Shown: positions 37,701 through 44,572 of the stretch, in pieces
How positions within the stretch are numbered: the first letter of the stretch is position 1
Layout: every line of letters starts with the position of its first letter
Origin: Lysobacter soli
Lineage (GTDB): Bacteria; Pseudomonadota; Gammaproteobacteria; Xanthomonadales; Xanthomonadaceae
Assembly (NCBI RefSeq): GCF_003382285.1
Contig: NZ_QTJR01000005.1
Coordinates: forward strand, 186,001-250,000
Direction: 5' to 3'
DNA length: 64,000 nucleotides
Notes under the pieces: generated by a model
Told to the model about the DNA's origin: nothing
Databases searched by the model: none
The model's input: the letters and a program-made list of their open reading frames with translations, nothing else
Made by a program: the position numbers and the translations under genes

Positions 37701-39915
37701 CGGCAACTCCGGCGCGAACACGCTCGGCGGCTGGGCCGGCGACGACGTGCTGCACGGCCTGGACGGCGAGGATTCGCTGTTCGGCGGATCGGGCGCCGAT
37801 CTGCTTTATGGCGGCAACGACCGCGATTACCTCGATGGAGGCGAGGGAGTGGATCGTCTGGAAGGCGGCGCGGGCAACGACGTGTACGTCACCGACGACG
37901 CGAACGACGTCGTGGTGGAAGCCGCCGACGGCGGTACCGACCAGGTGCAGACCACCGCCACGTATGCGCTCTCGGGAAACATCGAGAACCTGTTCTTGAT
38001 GGGGGATGGCGCGATCGACGGCACCGGCAATGGGCTCGACAACTACATCGCGGGTAACGATGCGGCGAACGTGATTCACGGCCTCGGTGGGTCCGACACC
38101 ATTGTTGGCGCCGGGGGGAACGACACGTTGATCGGCGGCGCCGGCGACGACAAGTACGTGGTCAACGCGTCTTCTGGAACCGACATCGTCGACAACACCG
38201 GCGGCGGCTTCGACGGGGTGTTCTTCACCGACGGCATAGTTCGCGAGCGCCTGTCGTTCGCGCGCGACGGCAACGACCTGCTGATCAGTGTCGACAATGC
38301 AGCCACGCCGGCGGTGCGCGTGGTCAACCACTTCCTCGGCGGCGATGCGGCGATCGACTACGTGCAGCCCGACGGCGGCTTCTACCTCACCACGGCACAG
38401 ATCAACCAGATCGTCGCCGGTGGCGGCACCGGGTTCGACCAGGTCATCGAGGGCACGGCAGCCGGCGAGCAACTGGTGGGCGGAAGCGGCAAGGACCTGA
38501 TCAAGGGCTTGGCCGGTGCCGACCAGCTGTTCGGCATGGGCGGGAACGACACCCTGCAGGGTGGGGACGGGGACGACTACCTGTCCGGCGGCAACGGCGG
38601 TGGCACAGGCTCGGCGGACGATCGCCTGGAAGGCGGCATCGGCAATGACACCCTGGCCGGCGAAGACGGCAACGACACGCTGCTCGGCGGCGCGGGCGAC
38701 GACGACTACGTCTACGGCTACGGCGGTGGGCAGGACATCATCGACAACACCGGCGGCGGCTACGACGGCGTGTTCTTCAATAACGGTATCACCGCCGCCC
38801 AGCTGGCCTTCACGCGCAGCGGCGACGACCTGGTCATCACCGTCGGCGGCAACGCCAGCAACACCATGACTGTCACCAACCACTTCCTGGGCGGGGATTC
38901 GGCGATCGACTACGTCCAGCCCGCCAGCGGCGCGATGCTCGATACGGCGGCGATCAACGCACTAGTGGGCGGCGGCAGCAATCCGCCGGGCGGTGGCAAC
39001 GACGGAGACTATCCGTCCGTGGTCACTGGAACAGCCGCCGGTGAGCAGTTGCTGGGCACCAACGACCGTGATCTGATCAAGGGACTGGGCGGCAACGACA
39101 CGGTGTTCGGATTCAACGGTGACGACAAGCTCGACGGCGGCGATGGCGACGACTACCTGTCCGGCGGCAACGGTTCGCACAACGGATCGGGCAACGACAT
39201 CATCCTCGGCGGCGCCGGTGCGGACCAGCTTGTTGGTGAGGACGGCAACGACCAGATGTTCGGCGGCACCGGCAACGATAAGTACATCTACGGCGGTGGC
39301 GCGGACACAATCGACAACACCGGCGGCGGCACCGACTGGCTGCATTTCAACAGCAGCGCCTTCAACGTCGCGCGCAACCGCATCACCTTCCACCGTGATG
39401 CCGACGACCTGATCGTGCGGGTCGACGGCGATGCCGCCAAGCAGGTCCGCGTGCTCAAGCACTTCCTCGGGGGTGAGTACGCGATCGCGTACGTGCAGCC
39501 GGGCAGCGGCAACGCGATTCCGGCATCGCAGTTCGGCGGATTGCTGACTCCGCTGTCGTCCACCGCACCGGTTGCGCAACTCGATAGCGAAACGCCGCTG
39601 GCGGTCACAGCCAGCACCGCCGTTGAAGCACTCGATGCAAAGGCGACATCCGCAGCACGGTCTGATCTGGACTGGGAACGCGCTATGGAATCGTTCGACG
39701 CGCGCGCAACAGTGCCTGCAGCAGCAAACGATGCGGCCCCGCCGAGCCGTGAGTTGCAGACGCTGGTAGAGGCGATGAGCAGCTTCGGCGGATCGTCGGA
39801 AGTTTTGGCCGGCAGCAACATGTCTACAGGGCGCTTTGAAGATCATCTCTGGAGCGGCGGCCCGCACCAGCACCACCGCAACGACGGGGCGCGCTTGCGT
39901 TACATGGAGCCCTAA
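31750..39915 (+). CDS. Giant RTX (calcium-binding nonapeptide repeat) protein, type I secretion substrate
   Basis: A 2721-residue acidic protein. ATG 31750 is chosen for its AAGGAG at ideal spacing; the frame opens at 31,684. Order: unique N-terminal domain (~1-295); first RTX block (~298-500, GGDGNDTIAGG-type repeats); an acidic linker (EEDEEEEEDEEG); an FrpC-like Ca-binding stretch (DLDGDGVETTG, DLNGNGRIDDG, DGNQDGVIDATD, ~598-720); a mostly helical region (~770-990); then continuous RTX blocks with intervening beta segments (DTVENL-type) to ~2597. A non-repeat tail with LQTLVEAMSSFGG likely holds the secretion signal. No catalytic domain recognised. Role (adhesin, surface layer or effector) is open. 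Confidence 0.92.
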   Translation: MTVYTSSTLTAAEITRLYLFGQSEVPADLTSDNVIGMSHSNAATPIVVDAQDYMVNGAGRYALASLFPMVQKFFELGSTMLAPGVYTKDDINALLFNGNGQYTIVQKQWAYDPDSADYATRVHVWNTTQYMLDEGVRFVVGEDGKLSIHNMAVRPAQFEGRDHAVDNFDFNSRDGLAGLAGPYTGNIMDPSKIGTRVEIQFTDNVMISDTVYDYADFMADKANEVEPLPFWPPSLLGKMQALYDDVFATGADRFLDENGRPILYGTNGADSLNSFTTAYGNFVASHRHYSSYLANGVVLVGGDGNDEIRADDSQSGPDALYGGSGNDRLFGSFGKDELYGGKDDDVYRIGDAEDRVIEYAGEGTDTVETWVDFVLPDHVENLRLYEDPDILTTIGSDLNGTGNALDNKIWGNSFDNVLRGEGGKDYIEGGDGNDTIAGGTSDDQIFGGEDDDVIDGGDDNDELYGQDDNDELKGGSGRDYLDGGDGSDKLFGGSGYDFYRADESDTIDDEDGAGRVHMDGLGTLTGGKRKESDPQNEYRNGSTLYVLDGTTLTINGGLTINNFSNGELGIFLETEEDEEEEEDEEGPDTGPAERRTSPIVIDLDGDGVETTGMARDRYFDHDANGMRERTAWASPDDGFLVRDLNGNGRIDDGREMFGNQTRLGNGALAANGFEALRELDGNQDGVIDATDAAFASLRIWRDANSNGRTDLGELLTMEQAGLAALRTSWQNSSHVDANGQAHAQVGTAVRSDGTVAAAADVWFQVDTTHRINDQVAGSAWLALADLPDAKAFGNLPDLRQAMAADPELKAMVETFVSATDPAVRENMLEGLIFQWAGVADVDPNSRDPRMVYGHVMDARQLIVLEQLVGRGYEGTWCWGERDPNPHGNAAPLLIAEFKKFQNYVRAQLLAQTDAASYGFIRGGFGSGYASVVVDWAQFHEQVESMRASGDIAALSEIVSVVRGLGTYSPSFRGKADRAFSDLQAEYPDLAPVFNTPSLIGTQGRDTLFGGSQGEVIVGDKGDDTIFGGGGNDNYYYRVGDGKDRVYDSSGVDQLVFMDGIVAGDVSITRDLTSLFVAVNAGGSIGEIRIDNVFDENGHLREGVIEQIKFQDGTTWAWQDILSHIAMPVTPGDDTLYGNTGADVLSAQAGNDRLLGLDGDDALSGEAGDDTLVGGNGNDILDGGAGNDMLNGGAGNDTYVFASGFGNDVIENYDDTAQRMDVVQFAAGISASNVMVSRSIDDLVLTLSSGDTLRVRYHYSGEGSSRYGLNEVRFADGTVWDAQALRAKALGGTAGDDSLTGYSTDDVLQGLDGNDYLRGNGGNDQLSGDAGDDFLFGDGGTDQLAGGAGDDRLSGGEGDDLLEGGLGQDRLEGGYGADVLSGGEGDDELYGEGGDDQLRGGLGNDTLEGGHGDDRYYFARGDGKDTIHDAGGQTTIYVSDLSLQQVYFRREETSLVIRFGDSTDDEIRLRHFFGIDGLALGGLRIDPGNGQPWDISAADLDAQVLLATTFDDVIQGNAHDNLVQGLGGNDTLHGYGGADQLDGGDGNDVLVGGNGDDTLTGGIGDDVLDGGEGNDQMTGGDGIDSLSGGAGNDVLDGGFGGDVLDGGTGVDTLSGGAGNDRLLGSDGDDELLAADGNDELDGGTGTDRMTGGTGDDVYTVDDIGDVVTEAQGEGDDRIRSSVSLTIAAHVETLELVGAGDVSATGDAGDNQLIGNVGNNVLTGLQGDDYLEGRDGDDHLVGGEGNDVLDGGYGTDTLEGGSGNDQYRVDSVADTIVENAGEGDDTVLASGSYQLSANLESLLLMEQTSAYDGFGNDQDNSIIGNSYGNRIDGRGGEDVMQGHEGDDIYVVDNVGDEVVEFHGQGHDSVEASIDYVLGDTLENLTLTGTADLDGTGNAQDNMLIGNDGNNRLDGGLGGDLMLGGNGNDVFVNDSGDDWIVEVEDEGTDTVERRYETNLILSDNVENLVLVQGVTTGNGNDLDNTIIGNSGANTLGGWAGDDVLHGLDGEDSLFGGSGADLLYGGNDRDYLDGGEGVDRLEGGAGNDVYVTDDANDVVVEAADGGTDQVQTTATYALSGNIENLFLMGDGAIDGTGNGLDNYIAGNDAANVIHGLGGSDTIVGAGGNDTLIGGAGDDKYVVNASSGTDIVDNTGGGFDGVFFTDGIVRERLSFARDGNDLLISVDNAATPAVRVVNHFLGGDAAIDYVQPDGGFYLTTAQINQIVAGGGTGFDQVIEGTAAGEQLVGGSGKDLIKGLAGADQLFGMGGNDTLQGGDGDDYLSGGNGGGTGSADDRLEGGIGNDTLAGEDGNDTLLGGAGDDDYVYGYGGGQDIIDNTGGGYDGVFFNNGITAAQLAFTRSGDDLVITVGGNASNTMTVTNHFLGGDSAIDYVQPASGAMLDTAAINALVGGGSNPPGGGNDGDYPSVVTGTAAGEQLLGTNDRDLIKGLGGNDTVFGFNGDDKLDGGDGDDYLSGGNGSHNGSGNDIILGGAGADQLVGEDGNDQMFGGTGNDKYIYGGGADTIDNTGGGTDWLHFNSSAFNVARNRITFHRDADDLIVRVDGDAAKQVRVLKHFLGGEYAIAYVQPGSGNAIPASQFGGLLTPLSSTAPVAQLDSETPLAVTASTAVEALDAKATSAARSDLDWERAMESFDARATVPAAANDAAPPSRELQTLVEAMSSFGGSSEVLAGSNMSTGRFEDHLWSGGPHQHHRNDGARLRYMEP

Positions 39916-39927
39916 GCGGCCCCCATC

Positions 39928-39963
39928 GGAAGGCTCGGATCGCCGAGCCTTCCCTTGCTTTCG
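39928..39963 (+). terminator. Rho-independent terminator after the RTX gene
   Basis: GGAAGGCTCGG pairs perfectly with CCGAGCCTTCC (11 bp) around ATCG, followed by CTTGCTTTCG. It ends the secretion operon. From here to 40,253 no gene is seen, only a repeat fragment at 40,159. Confidence 0.8.
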
Positions 39964-40158
39964 TTCAAGCGACTCGGACTGGAAAAGAACCCAGTCGCGC
40001 ATGAGGCGCACAGTCCAACGCTCGTCGTGGCTTCTGCCGATGCGCGTGTTTCTCAAGGGGCGCAGCAACTCGCCTCAAGTCCGTCGCAGGGTAGGCACGT
40101 GGCCTAGGAACTCGGCACTCAGCATTACCGCCAAGCGAACGGATGCGCGGATAGGGCA

Positions 40159-40177
40159 TGTTTATCGGGGGTGGGGA
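40159..40177 (+). repeat. Fragment of the dispersed repeat (TTTATCGGGGGTGGGG)
   Basis: The same TTATCGGGGGTRGGG piece as at 13,155 and 21,204, here with no recognisable arms. The only member of the family seen outside 12.9-27.4 kb. Confidence 0.5.
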
Positions 40178-40253
40178 AGGTTGCCTCAGACTTGAGAAGT
40201 TCCTTTAGTACGACGTTCAACCTCGTCCGCCAGTGTCAATCAAAGCTGTCGAT

Positions 40254-41005
40254 TCAGCTTGAATTTTTTTTGGCACTTGACCCGGTGGCTTCGCTGCTAC
40301 CTTTATATCCACCTTCGATCACCTTCAACGGCACCTCGCCGATCGCCAATGCCTTTTCGATGGTGAGTTCGCTGCCACGGTCGGCGAGCAGCGAGCGCAG
40401 ACGGGTGAATTCGCCGCACCAGATGGTTTCGATGTCGCGTTCGCGGGCGCGGTCGCGGGTGTCAGTCAGCGAGACTGCGCGTACCTGCAAACGGCCGCTC
40501 TCGGCACGGCCGCCGACTTCGACGCCGTAGCCCGGCGTCGCGGCCTTCCGCAGCACCACGCTGCCGGCCTCGGCCCAGGCGGTCTCCATGCCTTCGCGCA
40601 CTTCGTAGCCGAGGCTGGCCAGTCCTTCGAGGACGGCACGGCGGCGGGCGACGGCGGCGCGGCGATGCAGTTGCTGCGCGATCGCGTCGGTGCATTGCTG
40701 CGCGAGGGCCCCCACTTGCGCCATGTCGGCTTCCGGCGTGGCCAAGCAGGCCGCGACCTGCGCGCGCAGCTCGGTGCTCGACGCACCGATCAGCGTTTCC
40801 AGCTCGACCGCGAGAGTGCGAAGCGCCACGATGCGCTCGCGGCGTGCCTGCCACGCCGCGTCGGCGGCGGCGAGGTCGACGACCAAGCTGTCGAGCAGCA
40901 TGTGGCGCCGCGGGTCGGCCGGATCGCGTTCGATCACGTCGAGCCGGCGCAGGAACGGTTCCGCGCTGGCGTCGCCATGCAGGGTCTGCAGCCGGGCGAT
41001 GGTGG
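40254..41005 (-). pseudogene. 5'-truncated gene of unknown function (C-terminal ~250 residues remain)
   Basis: The frame is open from 41,177, but protein-like sequence begins near TTIARLQTLHGDASAEPF at ~41,000. It continues as a helical protein (RRERIVALRTLAVELETLI, QQLHRRAAVARRRAVLEGL) ending in a strand-rich domain (GYGVEVGGRAESGRLQVRAV) and a Lys-rich tail. The first ~57 residues of the frame are antisense to the gene fragment on the other strand. Both genes have thus lost their starts at one junction near 41,005. Family not recognised. Confidence 0.5.
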
Positions 41006-41527
41006 TGCTATGCGATCGAGTTGCCAAGCCAGCCGGCGCTCCTTTTGCAGCTGCTAGAGCATCTGCGATCGGAGCGAGGAACATCCGCCGCACGGGCCAG
41101 TTTGATCTCGCTGTGGGATCGGTTGGCTCAGGCTGAAATTCACGCATATCTCGCGCATCTGATGCGAAAGAATGCACTTGATCCTGCGGGTTCCGAGTTG
41201 GTGATGCGGGCTCTTGCCAATGAATGGGCGATGCACCCGTTGGGCCGCAAGCGCTACTTGGTCTGGAGAGCAGTGCGGGGCGGCGCTGCCGCGCTGCTGC
41301 AATCAGGCTTTGATCAAGCGGCTGCCCTTCAGACTTTAACGGACGAGTTGCGCCGGAGCTGTCGTTGGTTGCTCCTGCAGGAACAGGCCCGCCCGCTGGG
41401 CCCCACTGAACGCTGCTTTCTCCCTGAACTGGGCTGGCGGACCCCTATGCTCGTGCGAGTGCTGCAGGAGCACGTGCTAGCAGCCCCCAGCGACTACTGG
41501 ACTCAGAGGCTGCCGCCATGCACTTGA
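41006..41527 (+). pseudogene. 5'-truncated gene of unknown function (C-terminal ~170 residues remain)
   Basis: A protein-like frame enters at about CYAIELPSQPALLLQLLEHL without a start codon and runs to TGA 41525-41527. It contains WDRLAQAEIHAYLAHLMRK and LGRKRYLVWRAVRGGAAAL. Codon third positions are less GC-biased than in surrounding core genes, hinting at foreign origin. Family not recognised. Confidence 0.45.
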
Positions 41528-41972
41528 GGCAGCTAGGTCCGCGATTCCGACGGGCCTTCGGCAGTCGATCATTATTGGTTTATGGTCGTGGCGGATCCCG
41601 GAGCACGCACTTAGAAGTCTGGGAAATAAGTGACAACTAGGGGCTCAGAATTCGTTCCGAAGACCACATAAGCGTGGGGCTGGCCCTCATCGACCGTTTT
41701 CCTCGATGTCGAAGATTCCGGACGTCTGCATTGTCAACGCTGCACCCAAAAGTTCTGCGTAGTGCGCACTCAACTTACCGAATCACTGCCTCGGTTCGCG
41801 GATGCCCAATTTCTCTGCCTCGAAGTAGCGAACTTTCTACGGAGGCGCGATGCAATATTCTGCGTAGGACACGTATCGGTCGCTATGTGCGAAAGGTGGA
41901 TCGGATCAGACCGCGAGAACGCCTTGGAAGCCTCGTAGTTGCGGCTAAATGCCGCAGGAAGGCCTGCGCTGT
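41528..41972. other. Gene-free stretch before the dif/attL site
   Basis: About 445 nt of lower-GC sequence with no convincing coding frame, repeat or terminator. It is followed by attL; 120 nt of phage DNA then precede the first phage gene at 42,120. Confidence 0.5.
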
Positions 41973-42000
41973 ATTTCGCATAATGCATATTATGTCAACC
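41973..42000 (+). repeat. dif-like site / prophage attL
   Basis: A 28-bp XerC/XerD site: left arm with TTTCGCATAA, central TGCATA, right arm TTATGTCAACC. It closely matches E. coli dif (GCGCATAA, TGTATA, TTATGTTAAAT). The left (XerC) arm is canonical and the right (XerD) arm is less so, as expected if the right arm came from the phage. The 14-bp core AATGCATATTATGT (41,982-41,995) recurs at 51,030-51,043. Confidence 0.85.
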
Positions 42001-42119
42001 GGCCGACGGAGCCTGCGTGGGGCACTTTCTGACGCTTTGGCGCGGCTTTTTCCTACGTCAGTCTGCCCCAGCCCGGCCGATATCTCGGGCAAACGCCTCA
42101 TTCCCCCGGGAGCGCTTGC

Positions 42120-42377
42120 ATGAACCTGGACTTCGAAGACGAATGGTACGGATGGCGGCTGCGAGGCCGCCATCTCGTTTCTGACGACGGCCAACGAATG
42201 ACGATCGAACGCCTGCGCGGGCTGATGTGGCGCGACAAGATGGAACTCCGGCTCAAGGGCTTCGCGAGTCGTCGCGCAGCCGAGCAAGCCCGCCAGACAG
42301 CTTCACGACGGCAGCTTGTCAAGGTAGTCGTCGTCCAGCTGGCAGACGTGCGTCACCGCGGTATGGCCGCATCCTGA
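42120..42377 (+). CDS. Small phage protein of unknown function
   Basis: An 85-residue basic protein beginning MNLDFEDEWYGWRLRGRHLV with SDDGQRMTIERLRGLMWRDK. Similar short W-x-GW proteins occur in Xanthomonas-type filamentous prophages (I recall a DUF3653-like pattern, not certain). CCGGGAG lies just before the ATG. It is the first gene inside attL and converges with the ATPase gene. Confidence 0.65.
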   Translation: MNLDFEDEWYGWRLRGRHLVSDDGQRMTIERLRGLMWRDKMELRLKGFASRRAAEQARQTASRRQLVKVVVVQLADVRHRGMAAS

Positions 42378-42407
42378 CGATCTGAATGAGCGGCCAAGTT
42401 TGAGCGC

Positions 42408-44123
42408 TTAGTCGAATCCCTTCCTCGCGGGATCGCGGACCCAATTGGCGACTTGGCGCATGAATTCCCATACATCGTCCTTACCCGGCCTGACATACCC
42501 CTCAGCCGCTGGGTCGGAGCCAAGGCGTTCCAGCATCGCTAGTGCCCATGCTGCCTTCCGCCCAGACACGCCATGATGTTTGAGCCAATCCTCCACTTCT
42601 CCTTGGCGGACCACAAATACTCCCACCCGTGCCATGGAGTCGAAAAGGTCGTTTGCGGCGTCCGCGTCTTGAGGGCTAAGAAGCGATACCCCTCCGTCGC
42701 GCTTCATGTCTTTCCCCTCAAAAAGGGAGAAGATGCTGCCCCGCATCCTGTGCATCGCTTCGTGGGTTGCCTTTGGGACGTTTGAGGCGTTCAACCATGC
42801 CGACCAGACCGTCCCGCCCTCTTTCAGAACATCAATATCTACAATTCCTACTGTGGGGACACCAAATCGCCTTAATGGCCCAATTATCTCTGTTTGCGTC
42901 TGCTTGTTTTGCGCATTGACGAAAAGGAGAGACGGAAGACTGGGGTCGTCCTGGCTGAGTCGGTGGTAGATCTCTGCGTAAAACGCCCTGTCATTGTCTG
43001 ATTCAGTGACAACCACGCCATCGTGAAATAGTCCTGAGACAACGTTCGCGCTGCGCATCAGTGGACGCTGCAGAAATGCTGCGAGCTCCTCGGAATTGAC
43101 GACACGAGCTTTCGATTTACCGTTCGCATACGCCATGCGCACGACACGAACGTTCTGGCTCACCTGCAAGCAGCCCATTAAGAAGTCAGGACTATGTGTC
43201 GCGGCGAACAAGGATCGCTCACTCTTTGCCGTCAGTGATGCAAGCTGTTTGCCAAGCTTGCGAGCTAATGGAGGATGGAGGAAAGCCTCTGGCTCGTCTA
43301 CTAAGAACGTGTGAAATTCGCCCGACATTACGGCTGTGATTATGCCGGTGTACGCTTGGACCCCGTCGCTCGCATCTTTGATGTATTGCGCCTTTGCAAA
43401 ATAATCTCGCGCCGCTTTTGCGAGCGATTGTTCGTCAACTGGTGGGGTATCAGCCAGTCGGATCCTCAAGGTGCCCCCAAAGGTTGGGTCGAGCACGAAG
43501 TATTTGCCAAATGCTTCGAGCAGTGCATGCTGAACATTCTTTCTGATGGCGTCGTTGCCGAACAGCAAGCTGAGCGCGTTCGTCGGCGCTGAAAGCAGGT
43601 CACCCATTTGCTGATCATTGCTCAGCGCAAACCGCGATCGCCCATCTAGCCTTAAGGCACCCCAGCGAAGAATATTGTGGGTAAACCAGCCCTTCTCACG
43701 CTCCCTCGCTAACCGCTGAACAGTGTTTCTATCCACGACAACCTGCACGTGGCCGAGGCTCGGCTGGTATGAACCTATCGCGACGTGCCCCGATGCTAGG
43801 TTGTTCGGCTGTACTACAAGGGCAGCGAGCCGATCTAGTAGAGCATCGATCTCCCCTTCAGACGGCCATGCAAGGTCATATCCGCTAAGCAGCTGGAGAC
43901 TAGCGGGCAACTCCTGATTCTCAAACAACGCATGCAGCTCACGAAGAGCTAAGCTCTTGCCGGAATTATTCGGGCCGACAAAAATAGTGATGCCACGTGC
44001 ATCTAGTGTGATAGGGTCGTGCTCAGTGAACTTAAGCGTTACGGAACGCAGCACTTTCTTCGCTCCTTCATCGGAGATGACCAGGGTTCTGCAACTACTT
44101 GCATGATTCACGGACGCTGGCAT
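42408..44123 (-). CDS. OLD-family-like AAA ATPase with TOPRIM-like domain (phage cargo)
   Basis: A 571-residue protein. ATPase part: Walker A FVGPNNSGKSLAL (~45-60), Walker B-type LVDEPEAFLHPPLARKL, and the H-loop-like FAATHSPDFLMG. The C-terminal half has a TOPRIM-like layout: the acidic VVVTESDNDRAFYAEI and GIVDIDVLKEGG. This is the architecture of OLD nucleases (P2 Old, GajA). Gabija's helicase partner GajB is absent. It is the last gene of the leftward phage operon, overlapping the previous gene by 29 nt, and is not a filamentous-phage core gene. Anti-phage or superinfection exclusion is inferred, not shown. Codon use is visibly less GC-rich than the morphogenesis genes. Confidence 0.8.
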   Translation of the reverse strand: MPASVNHASSCRTLVISDEGAKKVLRSVTLKFTEHDPITLDARGITIFVGPNNSGKSLALRELHALFENQELPASLQLLSGYDLAWPSEGEIDALLDRLAALVVQPNNLASGHVAIGSYQPSLGHVQVVVDRNTVQRLAREREKGWFTHNILRWGALRLDGRSRFALSNDQQMGDLLSAPTNALSLLFGNDAIRKNVQHALLEAFGKYFVLDPTFGGTLRIRLADTPPVDEQSLAKAARDYFAKAQYIKDASDGVQAYTGIITAVMSGEFHTFLVDEPEAFLHPPLARKLGKQLASLTAKSERSLFAATHSPDFLMGCLQVSQNVRVVRMAYANGKSKARVVNSEELAAFLQRPLMRSANVVSGLFHDGVVVTESDNDRAFYAEIYHRLSQDDPSLPSLLFVNAQNKQTQTEIIGPLRRFGVPTVGIVDIDVLKEGGTVWSAWLNASNVPKATHEAMHRMRGSIFSLFEGKDMKRDGGVSLLSPQDADAANDLFDSMARVGVFVVRQGEVEDWLKHHGVSGRKAAWALAMLERLGSDPAAEGYVRPGKDDVWEFMRQVANWVRDPARKGFD

Positions 44124-44529
44124 CGAGCTGCTGCAACAGCTCGTAGGTACGGCTCATCCCGGCGGTTGCGAGCGTGCTCTCGCGAGAGGCTTTAGCTGCT
44201 TCGCAGGCAGAGGGGTTCCGAGCTCCATCCGAACGAATGCGGTGTCCCGAAGCTCCGTTCTGCGAAGTGCCCGCCAGGTGAGATAGGTAGCGAGAATCTG
44301 CTTGGCCCTGCTTACGCGCGTAATAGCGGCGCCAGAGCTCGTCATTGGAGGGGGGCGGCTCAGGCTTGGCGTCCCACGTCTTCGCTTGCTGGTAGCCGGC
44401 GGGGCAAGGCCCGCTGTAGAAGCCTACTGCCCCACCCTTGCCTACGCATTTATTGACGACCTGCGCCGAAGCGCTGCCGCACATCAGTGCGGCCAGCAGC
44501 AGCATTCCCTGTCGCATCGCTCCATCCAT
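44095..44529 (-). CDS. Small exported protein, DUF4124-like
   Basis: A 144-residue protein with a signal peptide (GMLLLAALMCGSASA). It is followed by VVNKCVGKGGAVGFYSGPCPAGY, resembling the short DUF4124 strand motif (a 'K-C-x-D-x-x-G-x-x-x-Y-x-x-x-P-C' pattern). Only one further Cys pair is seen. It sits between zot and the ATPase gene, a position often used by accessory genes. Confidence 0.65.
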   Translation of the reverse strand: MDGAMRQGMLLLAALMCGSASAQVVNKCVGKGGAVGFYSGPCPAGYQQAKTWDAKPEPPPSNDELWRRYYARKQGQADSRYLSHLAGTSQNGASGHRIRSDGARNPSACEAAKASRESTLATAGMSRTYELLQQLDASVRESCK

Positions 44530-44572
44530 CCCCCTCAGGACTGAGACGAGCGTAGCAAAACTGGACCGGGGG

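Noticed and set aside
32449-38883. Very long open frames on the minus strand opposite the RTX gene (over 850 residues each).
   Set aside because: They are antisense shadows of the GC-rich nonapeptide repeats, low in complexity and without ribosome sites or recognisable domains.
34741-39540. Dense short tandem repeats that could be read as a CRISPR array or minisatellite.
   Set aside because: They are in-frame GGxGxDxUx nonapeptide codons of the RTX protein with no fixed spacer length and no cas genes nearby.
41674-42123. A 149-residue frame spanning attL.
   Set aside because: It crosses the XerCD site and lacks a ribosome site, protein-like composition or recognisable motif.
42408-44123. 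Complete Gabija defence system.
   Set aside because: The ATPase is OLD/GajA-like, but no UvrD-type GajB helicase is adjacent on either strand.
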